Shown here piece by piece: positions 8,246-16,237 of a stretch of DNA of 64,000 nucleotides. The position numbers and the translations under genes are program-made. The notes beneath the pieces were generated by a model. The model was not told where the DNA came from. It made no database searches and saw only the letters and a program-made list of their open reading frames with translations. Position 1 is the first letter of the stretch, and every line of letters starts with the position of its first letter. This DNA comes from Dechloromonas denitrificans (GTDB lineage: Bacteria > Pseudomonadota > Gammaproteobacteria > Burkholderiales > Rhodocyclaceae), in NCBI RefSeq assembly GCF_020510665.1, contig NZ_CP075187.1, forward strand, positions 1,570,501 to 1,634,500, read 5' to 3'.

Positions 8246-9580
8246 ATGAGCGAAAGCATGGGACTGGCCCTGCTGGCCGGGCTCATCGTCACCATCCTGT
8301 TGCAGATGGCGATCTTGATGCGTGGCAACCGGCGGCCGGATGATGAGTTGCGCTTCCGCCTGCTGCAGGAAGCCCAGGAAAAAGGCATGGCCAGGCTGGA
8401 GCGCGAATTGCGCGAGGAACTGGCGCGCAGCCGGCGCGAGGATGCCGAGGAAGCCTTTCATGATCGGGAGGAGCGGGCGCAATCGTCCACTTTGCTCAGC
8501 CAGACGGTAACGACCCAGGTGGCCCAGTTCGGCGCCATGCAGGCTGAGCGCCTGGAAGCCTTTGCCAGTCAGCTGAATCGCTTTTCACTCGGGCTCGATG
8601 AGCGTTTCGAACGGTTGAAATTGGCCGTCGAAAGCCGGTTGACCGCGATACAGGCGGACAACGCGATCAAGCTCGAAGAAATGCGCCGAACGGTCGATGA
8701 AAAGCTTCATGCCACGCTTGAACAGCGTCTCGGCGAATCGTTCAAGCTGGTCAGCGATCGCCTTGAGCAAGTCCATCGCGGTCTGGGTGAAATGCAGACG
8801 CTGGCCGCCGGGGTCGGTGATCTCAAGCGCGTCCTGACCAACGTTAAAACGCGCGGTACCTGGGGCGAGGTTCAACTGTCGGCCTTGCTTGAGCAACTGC
8901 TGACCAGCGAACAGTTTGCCGCCAATGTCGTGACCCGGCCGGGGAGCAATGAACGGGTTGATTTTGCCATTCGCCTGCCGGGCAAAGGCGATGGCGCTGT
9001 CGTCTGGTTGCCGATCGATGCCAAATTCCCGATCGAGGATTACCAGCGTTTGCTCGAAGCCCAGGATCGGGTTGATCCGGCTGCCATGGAGGATGCTGCG
9101 CGGGCCATCGAGCTACGCTTGAAAAGCGAAGCTCGCAGTATTCACGAAAAATATGTCTCGCCGCCGCATACGACCGATTTCGCGCTGCTCTATTTGCCGG
9201 TCGAGGGGCTCTATGCCGAGGTTCTGCGCCGTCCCGGTCTTGCCGAAACGCTGCAGCGCGACTGGCGCATCAGCCTGGCTGGGCCGACGACGCTGGCCGC
9301 GATGCTGAACAGCTTGCAAATGGGATTCCGTACTTTGGCGATCGAACAGCGTTCGGCGGAGGTCTGGGCTGTGCTGGGGGCGGTCAAGACTGAATTCGGC
9401 AAATTTGGCGAGGCGCTGGCGCATACAAAGAAAAAACTCGATGAGGCCAGCAACAGTATTGCCAAGGCTGAAACACGGACGCGTCAGCTGACGCGCAAGC
9501 TGAAGGAAGTCGAGGCGCTGCCGGTGGCGGAATCCGAACAATTGATTGGTGTGGTGGAATTTGATGGCGAAGACGACTGA
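8246..9580 (+). CDS. rmuC: DNA recombination protein RmuC
   Basis: A 444-residue RmuC homologue, a protein that limits rearrangement at inverted repeats in E. coli. One N-terminal membrane helix (about 5-24) is followed by a long charged coiled coil (about 30-190). The conserved nuclease-like core of PF02646 comes next, including the GxWGE stretch (TRGTWGEVQLSALLEQLL) and LPIDAKFPIEDYQRL, then a C-terminal helical tail. The start lies 7 bases after the DUF748 stop, and the end is overlapped by the next gene, so it belongs to a tightly packed unit. Confidence 0.92.
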   Translation: MSESMGLALLAGLIVTILLQMAILMRGNRRPDDELRFRLLQEAQEKGMARLERELREELARSRREDAEEAFHDREERAQSSTLLSQTVTTQVAQFGAMQAERLEAFASQLNRFSLGLDERFERLKLAVESRLTAIQADNAIKLEEMRRTVDEKLHATLEQRLGESFKLVSDRLEQVHRGLGEMQTLAAGVGDLKRVLTNVKTRGTWGEVQLSALLEQLLTSEQFAANVVTRPGSNERVDFAIRLPGKGDGAVVWLPIDAKFPIEDYQRLLEAQDRVDPAAMEDAARAIELRLKSEARSIHEKYVSPPHTTDFALLYLPVEGLYAEVLRRPGLAETLQRDWRISLAGPTTLAAMLNSLQMGFRTLAIEQRSAEVWAVLGAVKTEFGKFGEALAHTKKKLDEASNSIAKAETRTRQLTRKLKEVEALPVAESEQLIGVVEFDGEDD

Positions 9581-9995
9581 ACTGGACGCACTTTATAAAG
9601 CAACGACTTATCAGGTTTACCTGCCCGGCGGCGTGGTCCGCTTGCGGCTGGGGCAGCCTTGCCCGGTCCTGGCGGGCTGGATGGAGGAAAATGGCTGCCG
9701 CGAATTTGCCATCGTGACAGCTTACAACCCCGGTTCGCAAAAACTGGATCCGACGTTGAATGCCGAACGTCAGGCACAACTGGAGTGTGATTTGCTGGAA
9801 GGCAATTACGAACCTTATGCCGGCGAGAATCTGGCTGACGATCCGGCATGGCTGGCTGAGGAAACCTGTTTCATTCCCGATATCGCGCCGGAAGATGCCT
9901 GTGCGCTTGGCGAGGAATACGGGCAGAATGCAGTCGTAGTCGGTGGCTCTGATGCCGTGGCACATTTGCTCTGGATTGAACCAACAGCACAATGA
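9564..9995 (+). CDS. DUF3293 domain protein
   Basis: A small soluble protein of 143 residues resembling DUF3293: an N-terminal LDALYKATTYQVYLP, then FAIVTAYNPGSQKLDP with a conserved asparagine/proline turn, and a C-terminal FGQN-like EEYGQNAVVVGG. No biochemical role is established for the family. The ATG at 9564 has GGTGG seven bases upstream; an in-frame GTG at 9546 would add six residues. It overlaps the end of rmuC by 17 bases and shares an ATGA with the following kinase gene, suggesting coupled translation with both. Confidence 0.75.
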   Translation: MAKTTELDALYKATTYQVYLPGGVVRLRLGQPCPVLAGWMEENGCREFAIVTAYNPGSQKLDPTLNAERQAQLECDLLEGNYEPYAGENLADDPAWLAEETCFIPDIAPEDACALGEEYGQNAVVVGGSDAVAHLLWIEPTAQ

Positions 9996-12373
9996 ACAAG
10001 AAAATCGGCCGTTTTGAAGTTCGCGGCGAACTCGGGCGTGGCGCCCAGAGTGTGGTCTATCTCGGCTTCGATCCGCAGTTGCAACGTCAGGTTGCGATCA
10101 AGACACTGCATTTCAGCCGGCCCGATCCGGTGCAGAACAAAGTGCTGCTGGATGAGGCAAGGATGGTCAGTAATCTGCACCATCCGAATATCGTGCCTAT
10201 TTTTGAAGCCGGGGAAGAGGGGGGCGATCTCTATCTGGTTTTTGAATATGTGCCGGGCAAGAATCTGGCTGAGTTCCTGCGCGATAGCGGTGCGCTTTCG
10301 CCGGTCAAGGCGGTCAGCATCATCCGGCCGATTCTTGATGCCGTGTCGCAGGCGCATCAGCAAGGCATCATTCACCGCGATCTGAAGCCGTCCAATATCC
10401 TGCTCGATGAAAACGGCGTGCCGCGGGTCATGGATTTCGGTATCGCGGCGCGCATTGACGGCCCGAGCGATGTGGCGGGGGAATACACCGGGACGCCGGC
10501 CTACATGGCGCCCGAATATATCGAACGGCGCGAGATTAGCGAGCGTTCCGATGTTTTTGCAGCCGGCCTGGTGCTTTTCGAAATGCTGACCGGCCAGCGG
10601 GCGGTGGCGGGAGACAATCTTTTCCAAGTGATGCACCGGATTGCCAACGACGATCTCCGCTTGCCCGGCAATGTCGCGGTCGACGAGCGTTTGACCAGCG
10701 TTTTGTACAAAGCATTGACCCGCGATCCGGCGGTGCGCTATCAGACTGCACAGCAACTGGCCGAGGCGCTCGACAACTATCTTTCGCCCGAAGAGGATGC
10801 TTCCAGGCTGGGGGAGGGAAAGCAGGCAACGCTCGATTTCCTGTTGCGCCGGATGCGCCACAAGAGCGATTTCCCAGCCTTGTCGGAATCGGTCAGCGCG
10901 ATCAACAAGATCGCCAACAGTGAAACGGAAAGCATCAACAAGCTTTCAAATTCCATCCTCAAGGATTTTGCCCTGACCAACAAATTGTTGCGCTTGGTCA
11001 ATTCGGCTTACTTTCGGCCGGCAGGGGGAGGCAATATCAGCACAGTTTCGCGCGCAGTTGTCGTCCTGGGTTTTGAGGCCGTGCGCAATATCGCCATCAC
11101 CGTCCTGCTGTTCGAGCACTTGCAGAACAAGGCAAATGCCAATCAACTGAAAGAAGATTTTCTGCGCGCCAACCTGGCCGGCATCCTGGCCAAGGATATC
11201 AGCGCCGTTGCCCAGATGCGCGATCTGGAGCAGACGTTTATCTGCTCCCTGTTCCACAGTCTTGGACGGTTGCTTTCGCAGTTTTATTTCCCGGAAGAAA
11301 GTGACGAAGTCCGGCGGGTGATGGCCCAGAAGAACTGCAGTGAGGACAAGGCCGCTTTGCAGGTGCTGGGGATTTCATATGAGGATATGGGCATTGCCAT
11401 TGCCCGGCAGTGGGGCTTTCCGCCGTTGATCGTCGGTACCCTGCGGCGCTTGCCTGATGGCGAACTGAAAAAGCCGGTCAGCCAGGAAGATCGCTTGCGT
11501 GTCCTGTCGAGCATGTCCAATGAATTGTGTTCGGTGATTGCCCAGGCGACACCCGATGCGCGTGACCGGGAAATGAAGAAGCTGATGGCCCGTTTCGCCA
11601 ATGCCGTGTCGCTCGATCAGCGTGAAATCGAGCAGACGGTTCGGCGTGCGGTTGAAGAGGCTGCCGATTTTGCTCGCATCATTCACTTGAATCTTGGGCA
11701 AACCACTTTCGGCAAGCAAATGCGCCTGTTCGCCCAGAGCGGCGCCGCTCCGGTGAAGGCCGATGTCGGCACTGATTCGATGATCGGGACACTGCTAGGT
11801 GAAAGTGACCCGCTGGCTGCCATGGTGGAGAGCGTCGACGCTGATGGCGTGCCGAAAATCGATGCCCAGGCCGTGTTGACCGCAGGCATCCAGGACATCA
11901 GCAATACCTTGGTCGAAGGCTACAAGCTGAACGATATCCTGCGCATCATTCTGGAGACGATGTACCGGGCAATGGGCTTCAAGCGTGTTGTGCTTTGTAT
12001 TCGCGATGCCAAGGCCGGTTGCATGCAGGGCCGATTCGGTTTCGGCCCGGAAGCCAATGAAATTGCCAAGGCATTCCGTTTTCCGCTGACTTTTACGCCG
12101 GATATTTTCCATGCGGCGACATCGAAAGGGGTTGATATCCTGATCAGCGATATCAACGACCCAAAAATTGCAGAACGAATTCCTGATTGGTACCGGAAGG
12201 CTGTCCCGGCGCATTCTTTTATTCTGCTTCCCCTGAACATCAAGGGAAGCCCGGTGGCACTGATTTATGCCGACCGGGATGAGCCTAGCGGGATTTCAAT
12301 TCCCGAGAAGGAATTGTCCCTGTTGCGCACCTTGCGTAACCAGGCTGTGCTGGCGATCAAACAGGGCGGCTGA
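9992..12373 (+). CDS. Ser/Thr protein kinase fused to HDOD and GAF domains
   Basis: A 793-residue three-domain signalling protein with no predicted membrane segment. Residues 1-265 are a Hanks-type kinase with every catalytic element: glycine loop GRGAQS (15-20), K37, E55, HRD (128-130), K132, N135, DFG (148-150) and APE (173-175). Residues ~285-500 form an HDOD domain (FPALSESVSAINKIAN, LRLVNSAYF). Residues ~630-790 look like a GAF sensory domain (ILETMYRAMGFKRVVLCI). HDOD domains lack HD phosphohydrolase metal ligands and usually serve as signalling scaffolds. No phosphatase partner is seen nearby. The start overlaps the stop of the DUF3293 gene by ATGA. Targets are unknown. Confidence 0.9.
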   Translation: MNKKIGRFEVRGELGRGAQSVVYLGFDPQLQRQVAIKTLHFSRPDPVQNKVLLDEARMVSNLHHPNIVPIFEAGEEGGDLYLVFEYVPGKNLAEFLRDSGALSPVKAVSIIRPILDAVSQAHQQGIIHRDLKPSNILLDENGVPRVMDFGIAARIDGPSDVAGEYTGTPAYMAPEYIERREISERSDVFAAGLVLFEMLTGQRAVAGDNLFQVMHRIANDDLRLPGNVAVDERLTSVLYKALTRDPAVRYQTAQQLAEALDNYLSPEEDASRLGEGKQATLDFLLRRMRHKSDFPALSESVSAINKIANSETESINKLSNSILKDFALTNKLLRLVNSAYFRPAGGGNISTVSRAVVVLGFEAVRNIAITVLLFEHLQNKANANQLKEDFLRANLAGILAKDISAVAQMRDLEQTFICSLFHSLGRLLSQFYFPEESDEVRRVMAQKNCSEDKAALQVLGISYEDMGIAIARQWGFPPLIVGTLRRLPDGELKKPVSQEDRLRVLSSMSNELCSVIAQATPDARDREMKKLMARFANAVSLDQREIEQTVRRAVEEAADFARIIHLNLGQTTFGKQMRLFAQSGAAPVKADVGTDSMIGTLLGESDPLAAMVESVDADGVPKIDAQAVLTAGIQDISNTLVEGYKLNDILRIILETMYRAMGFKRVVLCIRDAKAGCMQGRFGFGPEANEIAKAFRFPLTFTPDIFHAATSKGVDILISDINDPKIAERIPDWYRKAVPAHSFILLPLNIKGSPVALIYADRDEPSGISIPEKELSLLRTLRNQAVLAIKQGG

Positions 12374-13201
12374 TTACCAGAGCTGCCACCACGGAACCTT
12401 GCGTTCCAGGCCATCCTTGTAATAGCGGCTGGTCGGGTAGTTCTGGCGCATGACGCGATCAGCATCGTCGCGCAGGTCATTCATCGCCAGTTTGTCGTAG
12501 GAGGTGACCAGGATGAACATTGCCTCTTCGATCGACGGAGCTTGCGGATAAGTCTTGATGGCTTGTTGCGCCCGGTTGGCAGCAGCAATATACGCACCGC
12601 GGCGGGCGTAGTAGCGGGCTACATTGACTTCCTGGGCTGCCATTGAGTTGACCAGGTAATTCAGGCGTTTGAGCGCATCCGGTGTGTATTTGCTTTGCGG
12701 GAAACGGGTGGCCAGTTCGCGCAAGGCATCAAACGCTTCGCGTGCCGCCTTGGGGTCGCGTTCGGCAGGATCTTGAGTGCTGATGTAGCCCATCAGGCCG
12801 AGATCTTCATTGAAATTAATCAGACCCTTGAGGTAATACACGTAGTCGACCGATGGATGGTTCGGATGCAGCTTGATGAAGCGATCACAGGCTGCCAGGG
12901 CAGAGGCCGGCTCATTGCCTTTCCAATAGACATAGCCTAATTCCAGTTGTGCTTGCTGGGCATATCGGCCATAGGGATAGCGCGCCTCAAGTTTTTCAAG
13001 GTACTTGGCAGCCTTATCCCAAGTGCCATCGGATTGTGCCTCCTTGGATTCAGCATAGAGTTTTGCAGCCGACCAACCTGTAGTCAGGTCCTGTTCGGCC
13101 GGAAGAAGGCCGCAACCGGAAATCAGTATTGCAATGAAAATTGCCAGCAAGCCACGGAAGTGGGCCGGGAATGACTGGAATGCGGGTAAACTTCGCATCA
13201 T
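12374..13201 (-). CDS. bamD: outer-membrane assembly lipoprotein BamD
   Basis: An essential lipoprotein of the Bam complex, which folds beta-barrel proteins into the outer membrane; the bamA gene is also in this window. The 275-residue precursor has a signal peptide with lipobox ISGC (lipidated C30) and then TPR repeats (LYAESKEAQSDGTWDKAAKYLEKL and on). The C-terminal KVPWWQLW end is typical. Two adjacent ATGs, at 13201 and 13198, are possible starts. Either way the start sits on the rluD start on the opposite strand, so the promoter must lie inside rluD coding sequence. It converges with the kinase gene with no spacer, stop to stop. Confidence 0.95.
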   Translation of the reverse strand: MMRSLPAFQSFPAHFRGLLAIFIAILISGCGLLPAEQDLTTGWSAAKLYAESKEAQSDGTWDKAAKYLEKLEARYPYGRYAQQAQLELGYVYWKGNEPASALAACDRFIKLHPNHPSVDYVYYLKGLINFNEDLGLMGYISTQDPAERDPKAAREAFDALRELATRFPQSKYTPDALKRLNYLVNSMAAQEVNVARYYARRGAYIAAANRAQQAIKTYPQAPSIEEAMFILVTSYDKLAMNDLRDDADRVMRQNYPTSRYYKDGLERKVPWWQLW

Positions 13202-14156
13202 GAACGATCCTATTGAAGATTCCGGCGATTATAGCCGAACTGAGCCGCTCCATCTGACGGTTCCTGACGCGTCTTATGGCCGTCGTCTCGATCAAGTACT
13301 GGCTGAGCTTTTGCCGCAGCACTCACGTAACCGCTTGCAGGCTTGGGTGCGGGAAGGTTGCGTCGAAGTTGACGGCAAGCTGGAAGCCGAGCCGAAGCGT
13401 AAATTGCTCGGTGGCGAACGGCTGACCATCAACGAACCGCATGATGCCCGGACAAGTGCCGAGCAGCCGGAAGATATTCCCTTAAACATTGTTTTCGAAG
13501 ATGAAACCCTGCTCGTCATCAACAAGCCCGCCGGGCTGGTGGTGCATCCGGGAAGCGGTAACTGGAGCGGAACGATGATGAATGCCTTGCTGCATCATGC
13601 GCCCGCGCTGGCCGAGGTGCCACGAGCCGGTATCGTGCATCGGCTCGACAAGGAAACGAGCGGTTTGCTGGTGGTTGCCAAAACACTGGAGGCACAGACC
13701 GACCTGGTGCGGCAGCTTCAGGCACGTACTGTGCGTCGGCAGTATCAGGCGATTGCTGCAGGCGTCATCAAGCGTGATGGCGGTATCGACTCATCGATTG
13801 GCCGGCACCCTGTGCAACGGACCAAAATGGCGGTCGTGCCCGAGAATCGTGGCGGAAAGCCAGCCTTGACGTGGTTCCGGGTCATGGAAAACTTCCCTTA
13901 CTGTACCTACGTCGAGTGCTCGCTTGAAACGGGCCGGACGCACCAGATTCGCGTGCACATGGCCTCCATCGGTCATCCGCTGGTGGGTGATCAGGTCTAT
14001 GGCAAGCCAAATCCACGCTTGCCGGCGTTTCACCGGCAAGCTTTGCATGCAACCCGCCTGGGCCTGGTGCATCCGCTGACCGGGTTGAAAGTGCAATGGG
14101 AAGTGCCGATGCCTGAAGATATGCGCAATCTGCTCGATACCCTGCGTTATGGCTGA
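13200..14156 (+). CDS. rluD: 23S rRNA pseudouridine synthase RluD
   Basis: Forms pseudouridines in helix 69 of 23S rRNA (positions 1911, 1915 and 1917 in E. coli). The protein has 318 residues from the ATG at 13200, with an S4 RNA-binding domain at about 27-75 and the RluA/D catalytic block HRLDKETSG at 147-155 with nucleophile D150. The ETGRTHQIRVHM motif follows near 255. A longer in-frame start at 13134 would lie inside bamD antisense and adds residues unlike the family, so it was not chosen. rluD-pgeF divergent from bamD is conserved in E. coli as well. It overlaps pgeF by 8 bases. Confidence 0.95.
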   Translation: MNDPIEDSGDYSRTEPLHLTVPDASYGRRLDQVLAELLPQHSRNRLQAWVREGCVEVDGKLEAEPKRKLLGGERLTINEPHDARTSAEQPEDIPLNIVFEDETLLVINKPAGLVVHPGSGNWSGTMMNALLHHAPALAEVPRAGIVHRLDKETSGLLVVAKTLEAQTDLVRQLQARTVRRQYQAIAAGVIKRDGGIDSSIGRHPVQRTKMAVVPENRGGKPALTWFRVMENFPYCTYVECSLETGRTHQIRVHMASIGHPLVGDQVYGKPNPRLPAFHRQALHATRLGLVHPLTGLKVQWEVPMPEDMRNLLDTLRYG

Positions 14157-14892
14157 TTTTCTAATCCCCGACTGGCCGGCACCGGTTAATGTCTGCGCAT
14201 TGCAGACAACCCGGCTGGGTGGGGTGAGCGAAGCCCCCTGGATGACGCTGAATCTTGGCGATCACGTTGGTGATGCGCCGGCGCATGTCGCCGAAAATCG
14301 GGCGATATTGCGTAACCGTTTGCCTGCTGAGCCCCTCTGGTTGCGGCAGGTGCATGGCATAACTGCGGTCGACACTGATTTTGGGGCAAAATTGCCCGAA
14401 GCCGATGCTGCCTATGCCCGTTTGCCAGGATATGTTTGTGCCGTCATGACGGCCGATTGCCTGCCGGTCTTGTTTTGCGACAAGGCCGGAACCGTTGTTG
14501 CTGCGGCTCATGCCGGCTGGCGCGGGTTGCTTGGAGGGGTGTTGGAAAATACGCTGGCCAGGATGGCCGTGCCCCCTTCTGAGATTCTGGCCTGGTTCGG
14601 GCCGGCAATTGGCCCTGACTGTTTCGAGGTGGGTGATGAAGTGCGCGCCGCTTTTGTTTTGCATCATGTCGAGGCGGCGCAAGCATTCAACGTGAGTTCG
14701 CCCGGCAAGTGGCTGGCAGATATTTATCTTTTGGCCCGCCAGCGATTGCATGCGGCAGGTGTGTTGTCGATCAGTGGCGGCAACTTGTGCACGGTTAGTG
14801 ACGCGCAGCAGTTTTTTTCTTATCGCCGCGATGGTGTGACCGGACGAATGGCAAGTCTGATCTGGCTGGCACCATCGGGTTCGGGCGTATAA
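14149..14892 (+). CDS. pgeF: peptidoglycan editing factor PgeF (YfiH/DUF152 family)
   Basis: A 247-residue member of the multicopper-oxidase-like YfiH family. In E. coli PgeF removes wrongly incorporated L-serine in place of L-alanine from UDP-MurNAc precursors; other family members have been assigned purine nucleoside activities. The zinc triad is present: H69 in RQVHG, C104 in TADCLPV and H121 in AHAGWRG. The length matches the family. It overlaps rluD by 8 bases and is followed after 30 bases by the ZIP transporter gene. Confidence 0.92.
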   Translation: MADFLIPDWPAPVNVCALQTTRLGGVSEAPWMTLNLGDHVGDAPAHVAENRAILRNRLPAEPLWLRQVHGITAVDTDFGAKLPEADAAYARLPGYVCAVMTADCLPVLFCDKAGTVVAAAHAGWRGLLGGVLENTLARMAVPPSEILAWFGPAIGPDCFEVGDEVRAAFVLHHVEAAQAFNVSSPGKWLADIYLLARQRLHAAGVLSISGGNLCTVSDAQQFFSYRRDGVTGRMASLIWLAPSGSGV

Positions 14893-14893
14893 T
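14888..14893 (+). promoter_or_regulatory. candidate -10 element before the ZIP transporter gene
   Basis: A perfect TATAAT spans the last codons and stop of pgeF, 30 bases before the GTG start at 14923. No good -35 hexamer is seen 16-18 bases upstream (GCTGGC), so an activator may be needed, or the match is chance. Confidence 0.35.
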
Positions 14894-14922
14894 CCGCGCC
14901 TTTCTCCGAGCAGCAGAATTTT

Positions 14923-15690
14923 GTGAGCACTCTTTCCTGGATTATTGTCGTTTCGCTGGCCGGTGGTGCATTGAGCGTTCTTGCAGCCGCTGCAATGACC
15001 TTTGCTGCCGGTACGAACCGCGTTAATGTCCTGATTTCATATGCCATCGGTGCGCTGCTTGGTGCAGCTTTTCTTGAAATATTGCCGCATGCGCTAGAGC
15101 ATGGGGAACCCCATCGAATGGCTGCCACGGTGCTGTTTGGCATCCTGGCTTTCTTTGTGCTCGAGAAGCTGGTTTTGTGGCGTCACTGTCATCACGATCA
15201 CTGCGAGGCGCATGAGCCACACGCAGGTGGCCATGACCATGGCCGCTCAGGTTTGCTGATTCTGGTCGGCGATACCTTCCACAATTTTGTCGACGGCATC
15301 CTGATTGCTGCCGCTTTTCTCGAAAGCACCGAGCTGGGGATCGTGACTGCGCTGGCCATCATCGCGCATGAAATCCCGCAGGAAGTCGGCGACTATCTGA
15401 TTTTGCTGCATTCCGGCTACAGCAAGACCAAGGCAATTGTCTTCAATCTGCTTTCCAGTCTGGCGACCTTGCTTGGCGCCATGCTGGCCTACTTTGCACT
15501 TGCCGGCTTGTCGGAGTGGATTCCTTATCTGCTCGGCCTGGCTGCTGCCAGCATGATCTATGTTGCGGTGGCTGACCTGATTCCCGGCTTGCATAAGCGG
15601 ACCGAGCTCAAAGCAACGGTACAGCAGGTGCTGTTGATCGGTCTTGGGATTGCTTCGATCGCCCTGGCCAGGGCGTTGGTCGGCGAGTAG
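14923..15690 (+). CDS. ZIP family divalent metal transporter
   Basis: A 255-residue inner-membrane transporter of the ZIP family, which imports zinc or related divalent metals. About seven or eight hydrophobic segments are visible. The two signature metal-site helices are intact: HNFVDG at 120-125 and HEIPQE at 149-154. The loop between helices 3 and 4 (residues ~88-106) is strongly histidine-rich, a common ZIP metal-sensing or metal-binding loop. The start codon is GTG with only a weak ribosome binding site. A perfect TATAAT lies 30 bases upstream. Metal specificity cannot be read from sequence; zinc is the most likely substrate. Confidence 0.9.
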   Translation: MSTLSWIIVVSLAGGALSVLAAAAMTFAAGTNRVNVLISYAIGALLGAAFLEILPHALEHGEPHRMAATVLFGILAFFVLEKLVLWRHCHHDHCEAHEPHAGGHDHGRSGLLILVGDTFHNFVDGILIAAAFLESTELGIVTALAIIAHEIPQEVGDYLILLHSGYSKTKAIVFNLLSSLATLLGAMLAYFALAGLSEWIPYLLGLAAASMIYVAVADLIPGLHKRTELKATVQQVLLIGLGIASIALARALVGE

Positions 15691-15699
15691 TTTCTGTCC

Positions 15700-16005
15700 T
15701 CAGGGCTGCGTCTGATCAGCCTGATTTTCCGCATTGCGTTTTTCCATTGCTTCCCGGTAACGCTGGCGTTGACGCCGAACTTTGGTTCCCGCCATCCAGA
15801 TGAAAACGCTGCAAGGTAGTGCGCCATAAAACAGAAAAGAAATGATGCCTGAAACAGCGGTGGGTTCGTTGGCGGCGACCAGGATGGTTACGTACAGCCA
15901 TCCGATGACAATGATCAGCACAAAAGACATGGTAGCGAAATGTAATCCGGCAAATAGGGCGTTGTTTTTCTGAGCCTGATGCCCGGAAAAATCCGGATTA
16001 TGCAT
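15700..16005 (-). CDS. hypothetical two-helix membrane protein
   Basis: A 101-residue protein with two hydrophobic segments at about 25-45 and 50-70. A highly charged C-terminal tail (RRQRQRYREAMEKRNAENQ) is probably cytosolic and helical. No recognisable family and no catalytic motif. It converges with the ZIP gene (9 bases apart) and is divergent from phaC with about 230 bases between. The base composition is like that of its neighbours. The function is unknown. Confidence 0.55.
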   Translation of the reverse strand: MHNPDFSGHQAQKNNALFAGLHFATMSFVLIIVIGWLYVTILVAANEPTAVSGIISFLFYGALPCSVFIWMAGTKVRRQRQRYREAMEKRNAENQADQTQP

Positions 16006-16127
16006 GTAAATGCGCGCCGAAGCAGCGCTGTCCGGGGTGATGGTTTTGTTTCACTGGCGTACATTGTGTCGCTGCTTGTCATGATGATTGTCTTTTGGGG
16101 TTGAGTCGTAGTACTGTCGTCAGTTCG

Positions 16128-16151
16128 GACGGTGACCGACCGTCAATTTTT
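16128..16151. repeat. dyad with T-run in the phaC upstream region
   Basis: GACGGT and ACCGTC form a perfect 6-bp inverted repeat around a 5-base spacer, followed on the plus strand by AATTTTT. It lies in the 232-base gap between the small membrane-protein gene and phaC. It could be an operator (the autoregulator PhaR is encoded downstream) or a weak terminator-like hairpin. The gap also holds a TTGACA at 16218-16223, a possible phaC -35. Nothing else is recognised in it. Confidence 0.3.
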
Positions 16152-16237
16152 AATCCGCATTCGCCAGTTCAGCCAAACACCGCGTCGTTGCGAGGTTTGC
16201 AATATGCCGATTAAACATTGACAGCGTTCAGGTCGGT

